Shown: positions 41,440 to 50,055, counted from the first letter of the stretch. The stretch: DNA of 64,000 nt from an uncultured Saprospiraceae bacterium (GCA_937980645.1 CALJPQ010000003.1:62001-126000), one strand, 5' to 3'. Numbers and translations: made by a program. The notes: a model not told the origin generated them from the sequence alone.

Positions 41440-42471
41440 TTACCACTTGCTGTACAGGTGCACCCAGGTATCGGCATAGGCGGTTTTGCCGGTGCGCTCG
41501 GTGGGTTGGGCGTTGGCGTCGGCTAAGCGGGCCACAACCTCAAACGCCTCCTGGACGTTGGCTTCGCCTACAGGCGAAGTGGCTTCGCCACCGATGGCTT
41601 CTGCGGCCAGCCCTTCGAGCAGGGCGGCCAGGCGGCGGTTGAACAGTTCGGGAAGGCGGAAAATCTCGACGCTGACCACCCGGCCGTTGTTGACGGCCAC
41701 ATAGCCCACCGCACCGGGCAGCGTCTGAAATTGACCTTTGAGCGCCCGGACACAGCCCTCGCGCTGGGCTTTCGTGGCATCTTGATTGCCAATAGCGGTG
41801 TAGGCACTGGTAGCCGTCTCAGCCTGGTTGGCTCGCGTAACCTGCGCCACCTGCTCCCAAACAGCGCTCTGCTCTTTCTGAAAAACCTTACTGCGCACCG
41901 ACGGACTGCATACACTGTGGTAACCGTAGAAGGCCGCCACCCGCTTTTCCCGTTCGGGCGCATCAGGATTGTAGTAGTGCGAGCGACCGGCTTCAACGCA
42001 AAAGACTTCGATGTTTTGGAGGCTGTTAGCCGCTATGATGTAATCCTGGGCAATGACGCGATCCTGATTGCCGCCCTGCACCACGTCACCGGCCATAAGC
42101 AGTACCGGGTGCTCGGTCTTGTTCTGCACCGTCAGACCGCGATACCAGACCTCAGCGCTGCGCCCAAACTCCTGCATCTCGGTAATCCGGAAACCGGGTG
42201 TCTGCATAGCCTCGGCCAGGGTAAGCAGGCCCAGCGACAGGTCTTTACTAGCAGCAAGCGCTTCATCGGTGAGAACAATCGGATACAAGCGCAACACACC
42301 GCATTGCCACCCCGCATCGTCGGTCATCAGCAGGCGCAGGTCGTGATGCGAAGATGAAACGACAGCGCCAGCATCACCGCCTTTGCTTTGGGCTCTCGAG
42401 GAGGGCAGTGTATCGCAACCGGCAAGGCTCAGCGCAACCACAGACAACAGAAAGAGAAGGTTTCGCAGCAT
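41440..42471 (-). CDS. Lipoprotein with ARPP-1/DUF6569-like domain
   Basis: The ATG at 42471 (MLRNLLFLLSVVALSLAGC) gives 343 residues with a clear lipobox LAGC, cysteine at residue 19. An upstream extension to 42765 has no support. After a Ser/Gly linker, the domain carries patterns such as LTVQNKTEHPVLLMAGDVVQGGNQDR (parts VQNKTEHPVLLMAG and DVVQGGNQDR), about residues 113-140. FCVEAGRSH (about 159) and GAVGYVAVNNGRVVSVEIF (about 245) follow. This arrangement recalls the DUF6569/ARPP-1 family by memory; no biochemical role is established. It is probably anchored in the inner or outer membrane facing the periplasm. It stands alone between nusB and a T9SS gene. Confidence 0.7.
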   Translation of the reverse strand: MLRNLLFLLSVVALSLAGCDTLPSSRAQSKGGDAGAVVSSSHHDLRLLMTDDAGWQCGVLRLYPIVLTDEALAASKDLSLGLLTLAEAMQTPGFRITEMQEFGRSAEVWYRGLTVQNKTEHPVLLMAGDVVQGGNQDRVIAQDYIIAANSLQNIEVFCVEAGRSHYYNPDAPEREKRVAAFYGYHSVCSPSVRSKVFQKEQSAVWEQVAQVTRANQAETATSAYTAIGNQDATKAQREGCVRALKGQFQTLPGAVGYVAVNNGRVVSVEIFRLPELFNRRLAALLEGLAAEAIGGEATSPVGEANVQEAFEVVARLADANAQPTERTGKTAYADTWVHLYSKW

Positions 42472-42623
42472 GGCACAATCTGTTTTATGTGTAAAAAAAA
42501 TGGGACATTCACTCCGAAACAACGATGAAACCGCGCGGAGGAATGCACAGGTTCCAGAAGAAAATTTTTTTAAAAACAGGCAGTATATCTCACCTTTCCG
42601 AACGCCCAAGCAGTAATGCTCAA

Positions 42624-42668
42624 GAGGTAACATCTCCCGCCAGGGAGGTGGCACCTCGTTTTTTTTTG
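42624..42668 (+). terminator. GAGGTAACATCTCCC hairpin with T tract (orphan)
   Basis: GAGGTAACATCTCCC (42624-42638) pairs with GGGAGGTGGCACCTC (42643-42657) with mismatches and is followed by a run of ten T residues. It has the form of a Rho-independent terminator on the plus strand, yet the upstream gene is on the other strand. It would block transcription entering the T9SS gene from the nusB side. Related hairpins lie at 45865 and 48898. Confidence 0.55.
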
Positions 42669-42707
42669 CTATTTCGCGACATTTCTGCAAAAAGGCCCGC
42701 TGGTATA

Positions 42708-42739
42708 TTGCAGCATTCAAGGCGAGTTTCTTACTTTTG
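42708..42739 (+). promoter_or_regulatory. Bacteroidota-type promoter (TTG-N21-TACTTTTG)
   Basis: TTG at 42708-42710 and TACTTTTG at 42732-42739 with a 21-base spacer. The predicted start of transcription is near 42746, 44 bases before ATG 42790 and 127 before ATG 42873. Confidence 0.6.
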
Positions 42740-42872
42740 CCTTGCGCTTCGGCGTTTCCTTTCATTCATTCACCAAACCGATTTTTATTATGAAAAAAGG
42801 TGTTTTATCAAACAAAAACACCTGTTCAGTAGAGGGGGGCGCACTCTATTAGCCTATCCTGTTCGTTTTGCC

Positions 42873-45857
42873 ATGCGCGGTAGTGTGCTCATCGGCATTC
42901 TGTGCGTGTGGCTCCTATGGCGCCCAGGGATAGTGCTCGCTCAAAACTGCAACGACTGGTATGTCGAAGTGTGTCCCACACAATTGCCCATCGCTCCGTT
43001 TTACTCCGTCCCAGACTGCCCGGATGGGTGCTATCGGGTGTACTATTACTTTTACCTAACTCGCAACGGCGGCGACGTGAATGTATCGGAAGATTTCTCT
43101 TTTACCCACATGTACATCCGAGGCAACCTGTCTGTGCTCAGTACTCCGGGGGAGAGCAACGGGCAGTTCTCGCACGTTAATGTTAGTGCTTCGGAGAATT
43201 GCTCGCCGGAGTTTCCAGGCCTCAACAAGAGCGCGCCGCTTTACCATTCACCTATTTTAAATTACGACCGGGTTAGCCGGGAATTTGTGTGGGAAGCCTC
43301 TTCCAACAACCCCGAGCAGCCTCGCATCACCTGGCCGGTGCACGGGCGTTTGCTTCTCTTCGTGCTGGCGGTGGATGTTTTTCCGGAAGACATCGTGAAG
43401 CCCACGGGGATGAATTACGCGATCGTCTTTGAAGGCCCATCGCAAGTGTGTCCTTTGACCACCGTGCAGCACTGTGTGGATGAGGATGCTTTTTACAAGC
43501 ACATGGCTCAGCCGTCAAATAGTTGCAACATACCACCGGTCTTGTTTCGCATAGGCAATCCGCAGCCATATCCCTCGCCGGCTTACCCGAACCGTAGGCG
43601 TTTGCCGGTATTTGTGAGCAATATCAGCCAGAGTCAAGCGCTTATCTGGGACAAGATAGATTTTCTGGTCAATGTGAATGGTTCTGTCAGTAGTCCGATA
43701 GGGATGCCTGCTGTGGAGGGCGGCCTGATACCGGCTTCATCTCTTCAGGTGAGGTCGCTCTTTGGGCAGCAATACCGCATATACGCCAGTCATGAGGGCA
43801 CCATAGAGATACCGCCGAATGCCTCTTCGCCCACGGCGAGCAATACGCTGTATTACATCGTTTTTTACGGGCCGCTGATGGAGTCGCAATGTATGACGGC
43901 GTCGGTGAGTTTTCCGGGGAAAGGGCGTGTAGATGGCGGCTTGTATTCGTGTTGTAAGCCTATTTTTCCCGACAATGCCATGCCCGTTACGTGGGATGGT
44001 TCAGGTTGTATTGATCTTTCGTGTCCAACCTCTACGCTAATGGAGACCTCGATTGTTAAGCCCACACAGCAACAGGCGTGCAGTGGCCGCCTGACCATCG
44101 AGTTGAAACTGACGGCTTCTTACACCATAGACCCTATCGCCCTTCGAGCGGTGCTAAAGGTACAGAAGACAGGCGATTTTGAACTGGACTTAGCCGGCTC
44201 TGAGACCAATGTATCGGGCTGCACGCCGCTGTCTTCCTGCCTGAGCGCACAAGATGTGGGCGATTACTTTCGCATCACGTTCAACGCTCCGAACATCACT
44301 CAACTGAACATTCCGGCCAATCAAACCTTCACGGTGGCGAAAATCGTCCTGAACACTGAAACAGCGGGTTGTGTCTCTGCCATCACTTTCCTGGATGCTA
44401 TGGTGCACCGCGCAGGAGGCCAACCGTGCATACCCAATGTAAGCGCTACGCCGTTAGCCAGCAACCCAGATGACGATGTGTGTGCGGCAGAGCGGGTGCT
44501 GGAAATATCGGCAGAAAGATACTATGGCGGCGCTATAGACAACTGGTATTATCACATCAATAACTGTGGCGAGAATGTCCCTTCGAACTGCAGCTACATC
44601 GGCAATAGCCCTGTGGGTCAGACGGTGTCGCACTGCGTGTGCGCCTTGCCCAACCAAGAGCAGCGGGTTCTAATCAAGAAAAATGATGACCCACTTAATG
44701 GTGTTAGTACCTTTGATTTAGTTCTGATCAATAGGCATATATTGGAAATAGAACTATTTGACAATGGATTTAAGCATATCGCTGCGGATGTTAACATAGA
44801 TAACGACGTAAAAACCACAGACTTAATAGAAATCCGAAAATTGATTTTGGGAATATACACCACTTTTCCTGCGGTGAACTCCTGGCGTTTTTTTGACAAA
44901 ACCTATAAGCAGGCCATAGAAAACACTTTGCCGCCTTTTCCAAGCATTTGCAAGAAAGATAATTATGTAACGTGCAGCTCTATAGATACGCCTAATACTT
45001 TTTGTTTGAAGGAATTTGTACCTTTTCAGGTTCCATTTGCTCCGAACGCGCCTCATCGTGCGGAATTTGTGTGCGTCAAGGTAGGCGATGTGAACAACAG
45101 CGCACCTCCTTTCCCTGTGGCTTCCCATGCAGAGGAGCGCCATGTTACCTCTCGCCATCTGGGTACGCGCCCTTGGACAGGTCGGTCGGGCGAACGCATT
45201 GAAATTCCTGTTTTTGCTACGGAACGCCAAACCCTTGCCGGTTGGCAGTTGGGGCTGACCTACGATACTGCGCTGTTGCGTGTTACCGGTATTCGCTGGG
45301 CATACGAGCTGAAACCCGACGATGTGGAAAATTACGCCTGGCACCTGCCTGTGATTGGCGATCTGCGCCTTTTGTGGTTCAGCGGTTTTCAGGCGCGTAC
45401 TTTTGAGGCAGGTCAGCCGCTGTTCTTTGTTCAGGCCGAACTGAAGCAGGCGGTACGTCGGCCGATGCAATTGCTGTTCAACCATACCAACAGCATTCCT
45501 TCAGAAGCCTACGACGCTGCACTGCGCGAGTACCGCTGGCACTTGAGCACCTCCGACCTGGCGTTGCGTCCACCCGCACCGGAGCCTGATCCTGTGCCTG
45601 AATGCCGCCTGTCGGCTCTGCCCAACCCGTCGAAGGGCAGCCTTCGTTTGCACATCGAAGCCTCAGCATCCACAGAGGGCATATTGGTTCTGTACGATGC
45701 CCTGGGCCGCGTATGGCACGAACAGCCCATCGCATTGCCCACTGGACTGACGGTGGTGCCCTTGACCTCCTCCGGCGGCGTCCTGCCCGCAGGACAGTAC
45801 ATAGCCACCCTGCGCACCCCCCACAGCACAGCCAGCCTGCGCATCGTGCGACAGTAG
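42873..45857 (+). CDS. Large secreted protein with dockerin-like module and T9SS sorting domain
   Basis: The ATG at 42873 (MRGSVLIGILCVWLLW) gives 994 residues with a complete signal peptide ending VLAQ (about 25). The next 600 residues are beta-rich with many Cys and no recognised catalytic motif. Residues about 637-680 carry a dockerin-type-I-like pattern (ADVNIDNDVKTTDLIEIRKL) with Asp/Asn at calcium positions and a following SWRFFDKTY. A cohesin-like beta domain lies at about 760-890 (ERIEIPVFATERQTLAGWQLGL). A T9SS type A domain occupies about 905-994. Bacteroidota surface proteins often carry such modules without being cellulosomal. The segment coding for the dockerin-like module (about 44690-45010) is clearly AT-richer than the rest. 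Function unknown. Confidence 0.83.
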   Translation: MRGSVLIGILCVWLLWRPGIVLAQNCNDWYVEVCPTQLPIAPFYSVPDCPDGCYRVYYYFYLTRNGGDVNVSEDFSFTHMYIRGNLSVLSTPGESNGQFSHVNVSASENCSPEFPGLNKSAPLYHSPILNYDRVSREFVWEASSNNPEQPRITWPVHGRLLLFVLAVDVFPEDIVKPTGMNYAIVFEGPSQVCPLTTVQHCVDEDAFYKHMAQPSNSCNIPPVLFRIGNPQPYPSPAYPNRRRLPVFVSNISQSQALIWDKIDFLVNVNGSVSSPIGMPAVEGGLIPASSLQVRSLFGQQYRIYASHEGTIEIPPNASSPTASNTLYYIVFYGPLMESQCMTASVSFPGKGRVDGGLYSCCKPIFPDNAMPVTWDGSGCIDLSCPTSTLMETSIVKPTQQQACSGRLTIELKLTASYTIDPIALRAVLKVQKTGDFELDLAGSETNVSGCTPLSSCLSAQDVGDYFRITFNAPNITQLNIPANQTFTVAKIVLNTETAGCVSAITFLDAMVHRAGGQPCIPNVSATPLASNPDDDVCAAERVLEISAERYYGGAIDNWYYHINNCGENVPSNCSYIGNSPVGQTVSHCVCALPNQEQRVLIKKNDDPLNGVSTFDLVLINRHILEIELFDNGFKHIAADVNIDNDVKTTDLIEIRKLILGIYTTFPAVNSWRFFDKTYKQAIENTLPPFPSICKKDNYVTCSSIDTPNTFCLKEFVPFQVPFAPNAPHRAEFVCVKVGDVNNSAPPFPVASHAEERHVTSRHLGTRPWTGRSGERIEIPVFATERQTLAGWQLGLTYDTALLRVTGIRWAYELKPDDVENYAWHLPVIGDLRLLWFSGFQARTFEAGQPLFFVQAELKQAVRRPMQLLFNHTNSIPSEAYDAALREYRWHLSTSDLALRPPAPEPDPVPECRLSALPNPSKGSLRLHIEASASTEGILVLYDALGRVWHEQPIALPTGLTVVPLTSSGGVLPAGQYIATLRTPHSTASLRIVRQ

Positions 45858-45864
45858 TCAACCC

Positions 45865-45898
45865 GAGGTAACACCTCCCGCCACGGAGGTATTACCTC
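45865..45898 (+). terminator. GAGGTAACACCTCC hairpin after the 42873 gene
   Basis: GAGGTAACACCTCC (45865-45878) and GGAGGTATTACCTC (45885-45898) form a near-perfect stem with a six-base loop, seven bases after the stop. There is no T tract, so it could be a bidirectional structural element or 3'-end protector. The next T9SS gene starts 33 bases further on. Confidence 0.6.
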
Positions 45899-45931
45899 TA
45901 TCTATCCATCATCTATCAACCATCCCGTATC

Positions 45932-48904
45932 ATGAAACCTGTAATTTTCCTTCTATTTCTGTTTTTTTCCATCGTTCTCAGTGCTCAGACGCGCTACTAC
46001 GTGAATCCCTTAGCCATGGGCGCGGGCACGGGGCTTTCGTGGACGGACGCCTTCACGGACCTGCATGAGGCCCTGGTGGTAGCCCAAAAGGGCGACGAGG
46101 TGTGGGTGGCTCAGGGGACGTACTACCCTTCGCTGACGGGCGACCGTTCGGCGCGCTTTGTGCTGTTGTCTGGCGTTCGGCTGTACGGTGGTTTTCGTGG
46201 CACGGAGTTAGACCTCAGCGAGCGGGACTGGGAGGCGCATCCTACGGTGATTGACGGCGACATTGGTGTGCCGGGCGACAGCACCGACAACACGCGTACG
46301 CTGCTGTACCTGCCGTGGCCCGACAGCAGCACGGTGGTGGATGGATTGGTGTTTCGCCACGGCGTGGCTGACGATACGCTTGTGGCGGTGCGTTCGCTGG
46401 GCAACTGCGGGGGCGCTATTTTCATTCAGGGCATCAACGGCGAGGCGTATGCGAACATCCGCAACTGTGTTTTTCAACGCAACACGGCGGTGTATTGCGG
46501 CGGCGCAGTGTACATTCACGGCACTGCGACGGGGTCGGTAGCGCCAACGTTCGAGAATTGCCGGTTTGAGGACAATAGGGCAGTGTGGGGCCCCGGTGGC
46601 GCTATTCACCGATTTGGGGGCAGTGTGGTGGATAGAGCGGATGTAATCCGATGCGCCTTTGTAAAAAATGTAGCAAGAAAGCAAGGGGCAGCGGTGTATT
46701 GGTGGGCTTTTGGCACTACAGGAGGACTCGATATATCGGAAACATATTTCAAAGAATGTAATCTTGAAAGCGCCCACTCTCCTTACCTCATCACCCCAGG
46801 GGATCTAGGAGGCGATGCACTCGCGGTGATTTCACCTAATATCTGGCGTTCATCTGTGAGAATAACAAAATCAAAATTTTTGCAAAACCGAAACATACGT
46901 ACTTCAATTTGTCATATAGAAACAATTAGTGTTATTGGTCAAGACTCCTTGAACTTTACACTCTCTGAAATAGAGTCAGCGCATAATGAAGGATCGAGTT
47001 ATAATGTTTATCTTTTGGGAAACGCTCACTTTAGTGTATCAGATTTTATATCGAGTCAGGATGAGATACCAGGTTTTTTCTTTTCTGTTTATTCTGTAAG
47101 TGGTATTAAAATATCAGAGGTGGTATTTAAGCGGGTGTTTATTAGAAAGGCAATAGGCTATAGGAAAATCGAGCCATTAGGCACTCTTACTAGCAGATTT
47201 TGGTTTGATGAAAGTGCAGTGTTGGAAGAATGCTTTTTTGATATAAAAACAATGAATGGCTTGTTTTTTGAGACCGGACTCTTAAGAAGATTGGCTTTTA
47301 GGAATGTATTGCTCAGTAATGCATCGCCTTCCTTCGTTGCACCGAGTATCGTTGCACCGAGTATAGATAGTTTATCAATAGTAAACTCACGTGCTAATAA
47401 TATACGAGCGACTGCAAAAAACGTAAGATTTATAAATAATATCTTTGGTAATACTGTACTACAAGAACCCGTAAATAGCAGCACTATTACCCACAACCTT
47501 TTCACCACTCCCGATCCTTTTCCCAATGCTCCTGGGACGTGGTTGAAGGAGCACAATCTTTTTGAGACGGACCCGATGTTTGTGCAGCCTGACTCGGGCG
47601 ATTTTCGTTTGCAGCCCTGCTCGCCGGCCATCAATGCTGGCACGAACAGCGCTGTGGATTGGAGCACAGACCTGTTGGGTAACCCGCGTATTCAGTACGG
47701 TAGGGTGGACATTGGTGCTGTAGAGATGGGCCCGCTGGCATTTGAGGGTGGTGGTCCGTCGGTTCGTCCGGCCTGTCCGGGTTTGAGCACTGGGCGTATT
47801 GACGCTTCGGCCCTGCCGGTGTGTCCGCCGGCTACCTATTCGTGGAGCACTGGCAGCAGCGGCGCGGTGGTGGAGAATCTGTCTGCTGGCACCTACACGC
47901 TTTCGGTGGTGGATGCCAAGGGTCGCGACGGCGTGTTTGTCATTGTCGTGCCTTCGGCATCGTCGCCGGTGCTTGTGCCGCAGTCGCTGCCGGTTCAGTG
48001 TGGCGACACGCTGGGCGGCACAGCGGCGGTGTCTGTCAGTGGTGCGCCTGGGCCTTTTGCTTTTGAGTGGGCGGGTTTGAGTGCAGACAGTGTGCAGAGC
48101 AATCTGCCGCCCGGTGTGTACCGGGTAACGGTAACGGATGCGTACGGCTGCACGTCTGCGGGTTCGGTGAAGGTGGATCGCCAGGGTGCGCTGAGCATTC
48201 AGATAGACGTGTCGCCTATTCGGTGTCTGGATTCGGCGGATGGTTACCTGACGGTGCTTCCTGCGAACGGCAAGGGGCCTTTCACATGGTCGTGGAGCCA
48301 GCCTGCGGGCGCTACGGGGCCGACGGTAGGGCCGCTTGGCCCGGGTCTGTACGTTGGTACGCTCACGGACGCCTTTGGTTGCCAGATAGGGTGGTCGCTG
48401 CCGCTGACGGATCCGTTGCCTTTGAGTGCACAGATTACGGTGTTGGATGCCACTGACACGTTGGCGGCCAATGGTTCCATCCAGTTGGCGCTCAGCGGCG
48501 GTGCGGGTGGTTATGTGGTGCATTGGTCGAACGGCGGCACGGGATTGCACCTGCTGGGCCTGCGCCCGGGTGTTTATGTGGCCACGATTACGGATGCGAA
48601 CGGTTGTCAGTTGGAAACGCCGCCGATTGTGGTGGGGGTAAAGACGGGTGTTTCGGAGGCTGCCGGTGTGCTGTGGGGTGCGCAGTTGCAGCCCAATCCT
48701 GCGCTGGCGGGTACGTGGTTGGCGCTTGAGCGTCCGGCGGAGCGGGAGGTGGCGGTTCGGTTGTGGTCTGTGGAGGGTCGTTTGTTGCGTTCGTGGGTGC
48801 TTTTGGCGGGTGTTCAGCAGATGTGGTTGCCGCTGGCGGACATGCCGGCGGGGACGTATTCGCTGGAATGCGAGGGCAGCGCGCTACTTTTGCTCAAGAG
48901 GTAA
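45932..48904 (+). CDS. Secreted parallel beta-helix protein with SprB-like repeats and T9SS domain
   Basis: The product has 990 residues with a signal peptide ending VLSAQT (about 19). Residues 20-100 carry the opening typical of polymorphic beta-helix proteins (WTDAFTDLHEALVVAQKGDEVWVAQGTYY, here given as WTDAFTDLHEALVV and DEVWVAQGTYYP). The helix runs to about residue 600, with GGAIFIQ, GGAVYIHG and GGAIHRFGG turns. A closing NPRIQYGRVDIGAVEMG is also usual for the group. Four SprB-type repeats follow (about 610-890; examples ATYSWSTGSSG, GVYRVTVTDAYGCTS, GVYVATITDANGCQ). The last 80 residues are a T9SS domain. Bases about 46640-47480 are strongly AT-rich compared with both flanks. The stop codon lies inside a hairpin. 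Function is unknown; adhesion or polysaccharide binding is plausible. Confidence 0.88.
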   Translation: MKPVIFLLFLFFSIVLSAQTRYYVNPLAMGAGTGLSWTDAFTDLHEALVVAQKGDEVWVAQGTYYPSLTGDRSARFVLLSGVRLYGGFRGTELDLSERDWEAHPTVIDGDIGVPGDSTDNTRTLLYLPWPDSSTVVDGLVFRHGVADDTLVAVRSLGNCGGAIFIQGINGEAYANIRNCVFQRNTAVYCGGAVYIHGTATGSVAPTFENCRFEDNRAVWGPGGAIHRFGGSVVDRADVIRCAFVKNVARKQGAAVYWWAFGTTGGLDISETYFKECNLESAHSPYLITPGDLGGDALAVISPNIWRSSVRITKSKFLQNRNIRTSICHIETISVIGQDSLNFTLSEIESAHNEGSSYNVYLLGNAHFSVSDFISSQDEIPGFFFSVYSVSGIKISEVVFKRVFIRKAIGYRKIEPLGTLTSRFWFDESAVLEECFFDIKTMNGLFFETGLLRRLAFRNVLLSNASPSFVAPSIVAPSIDSLSIVNSRANNIRATAKNVRFINNIFGNTVLQEPVNSSTITHNLFTTPDPFPNAPGTWLKEHNLFETDPMFVQPDSGDFRLQPCSPAINAGTNSAVDWSTDLLGNPRIQYGRVDIGAVEMGPLAFEGGGPSVRPACPGLSTGRIDASALPVCPPATYSWSTGSSGAVVENLSAGTYTLSVVDAKGRDGVFVIVVPSASSPVLVPQSLPVQCGDTLGGTAAVSVSGAPGPFAFEWAGLSADSVQSNLPPGVYRVTVTDAYGCTSAGSVKVDRQGALSIQIDVSPIRCLDSADGYLTVLPANGKGPFTWSWSQPAGATGPTVGPLGPGLYVGTLTDAFGCQIGWSLPLTDPLPLSAQITVLDATDTLAANGSIQLALSGGAGGYVVHWSNGGTGLHLLGLRPGVYVATITDANGCQLETPPIVVGVKTGVSEAAGVLWGAQLQPNPALAGTWLALERPAEREVAVRLWSVEGRLLRSWVLLAGVQQMWLPLADMPAGTYSLECEGSALLLLKR

Positions 48905-48931
48905 CATCTGCCGCCAGGGCGGTGTTACCTC
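48898..48931 (+). terminator. GAGGTAACATCTGCC hairpin containing the stop codon
   Basis: The left arm GAGGTAACAT... (from 48898) pairs with the right arm ...GTGTTACCTC (to 48931), with GCC/GGC pairs in the inner stem. The TAA stop of the 45932 gene (48902-48904) is inside the left arm. A translating ribosome would therefore melt the structure until termination. No T tract follows. Confidence 0.6.
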
Positions 48932-48943
48932 TCGAAAAACACC

Positions 48944-48975
48944 TTGCTTCGATAACGCCGTCGCCGCTACCTTTG
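48944..48975 (+). promoter_or_regulatory. Bacteroidota-type promoter (TTG-N21-TACCTTTG)
   Basis: TTG at 48944-48946 and TACCTTTG at 48968-48975 with a 21-base spacer. Transcription would start near 48982, leaving a leader of about 14 bases before the GTG start of the nucleotidyltransferase. Confidence 0.65.
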
Positions 48976-48995
48976 CCGGTCAACAACGCCTATTT

Positions 48996-49997
48996 GTGAA
49001 AGTCGTCATACCAGTAGCGGGCGCTGGCGCTCGTCTGCGCCCACACACTTACACGCAGCCCAAGCCGCTCATGCCAGTGGCGGGCAAGCCCATCATATGC
49101 TTTATCATTGATAAGTTGGTGGAGGCAGGGCTGAACGATTTTGTTTTCGTCATTGGCTACTTAGGGGAGAAGGTGCGCGATTTCATTGAGCGGCAATACC
49201 CGCACCTGAATGCCGAGTTTGTGTATCAGGAAAGCCGCGAGGGTTCGGGTCATGCGGTCTGGACGGCGCATGAGGCTATCGAAGATGAGGAGGAAATTTT
49301 CATTGCTTTTGGCGACACCATTTTTGAGGCTGATCTGCGGCAGATGCTCGATTGCCCGTATTCGTGTCTGGGGGTTAAGAAGGTGGACAACCCGCGCGAG
49401 TTTGGTGTAGCAGAGCTGAACGCCGAAGACTTCGTCGTGCGCGTGGTGGAAAAGCCGCGCATTCCCAAGACAAACATGGCGATTGTGGGGCTGTACAAGG
49501 TGAAGAATGTGCCCTTGTTGTTGCGCAGTGTGGAGTACCTGATGCACGCCAATGTGCGCACGTTCGGCGAAATTCAGCTGACCGATGCCCTTCAGTTCAT
49601 GATAGAACAAGGCGAGCTTTTTAAGGCGGTACCAGTGCAGAACTGGTTCGACTGCGGGCGCAAAGAGGTACTGCTGGAAACGAATGCCATGCTGCTCAAC
49701 CAGCGCGGCTACGCCGCAGATGCGCTCACGCTTCCCGTCTTCGATAATACCATCATCATTCACCCGGTAGCCATTGGCAGCGACTGTCGCATTGTGAACA
49801 GCATCATTGGGCCTAACGTTACTATTGGTAATGGTGTGAGCGTGAGCGATAGCATCATCCGCGACAGCATCATTGGCAACCAGGCGTCGTTGGAAGATGT
49901 GGTGCTGCGCCACTCCGTCGTCGGCATCGGCTCGTCGGTGCGTGGCCTAAACCTGGCGCTCAACATCGGCGACGATACAGAAATTGACTTCCGCTAA
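48996..49997 (+). CDS. Sugar-phosphate nucleotidyltransferase with hexapeptide repeats
   Basis: A GTG at 48996 starts VKVVIPVAGAGARLRPHT and gives 333 residues. The frame is open further upstream, but there it overlaps the T9SS gene and the promoter. The N-terminal nucleotidyltransferase fold has the G-x-G-x-R-L-x-P motif (about 8-16) and the conserved QPKPLMPVAGKP (about 21-32). The metal-binding region FGDTIF is near 107. The C-terminal part has left-handed beta-helix hexapeptides (IVNSIIGPNVTIGNGVSVSD, about 266-285). It makes an NDP-sugar such as dTDP-glucose or GDP-mannose for glycan synthesis; the sugar and the nucleotide are not decided. It is probably its own transcript. Confidence 0.88.
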   Translation: MKVVIPVAGAGARLRPHTYTQPKPLMPVAGKPIICFIIDKLVEAGLNDFVFVIGYLGEKVRDFIERQYPHLNAEFVYQESREGSGHAVWTAHEAIEDEEEIFIAFGDTIFEADLRQMLDCPYSCLGVKKVDNPREFGVAELNAEDFVVRVVEKPRIPKTNMAIVGLYKVKNVPLLLRSVEYLMHANVRTFGEIQLTDALQFMIEQGELFKAVPVQNWFDCGRKEVLLETNAMLLNQRGYAADALTLPVFDNTIIIHPVAIGSDCRIVNSIIGPNVTIGNGVSVSDSIIRDSIIGNQASLEDVVLRHSVVGIGSSVRGLNLALNIGDDTEIDFR

Positions 49998-49999
49998 CT

Positions 50000-50020
50000 A
50001 CCCGCCGGAGGCTGGCGGGT
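50000..50020 (+). terminator. Short hairpin ACCCGCC...GGCGGGT
   Basis: A seven-base-pair stem with a seven-base loop two bases after the nucleotidyltransferase stop. No T tract follows, so it is only a candidate terminator. Confidence 0.35.
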
Positions 50021-50055
50021 GAGCGACCTACAAACCCTTGTCCCTTCACACGTGT

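Larger units (their letters stand above)
42472..42872. other. Intergenic spacer: hairpin, promoter and out-of-frame start
   Basis: Between divergent genes. It contains the GAGGTAAC hairpin with T tract (42624-42668), a promoter (42708-42739) and an ATG at 42790 with a good Bacteroidota context (TTTTTATT-ATG-AAA). That ATG opens only 20 codons and is one base out of frame with the secreted protein at 42873, across a run of six G at 42834-42839. The large ORF is nominally open from 42525, but its first part runs through the hairpin and promoter and is not coding. Confidence 0.55.

Noticed and set aside
47459..48550. 363-codon minus-strand ORF rich in Arg and Thr
   Set aside because: Antisense to the SprB repeats of the 45932 gene; composition is that of a shadow frame.
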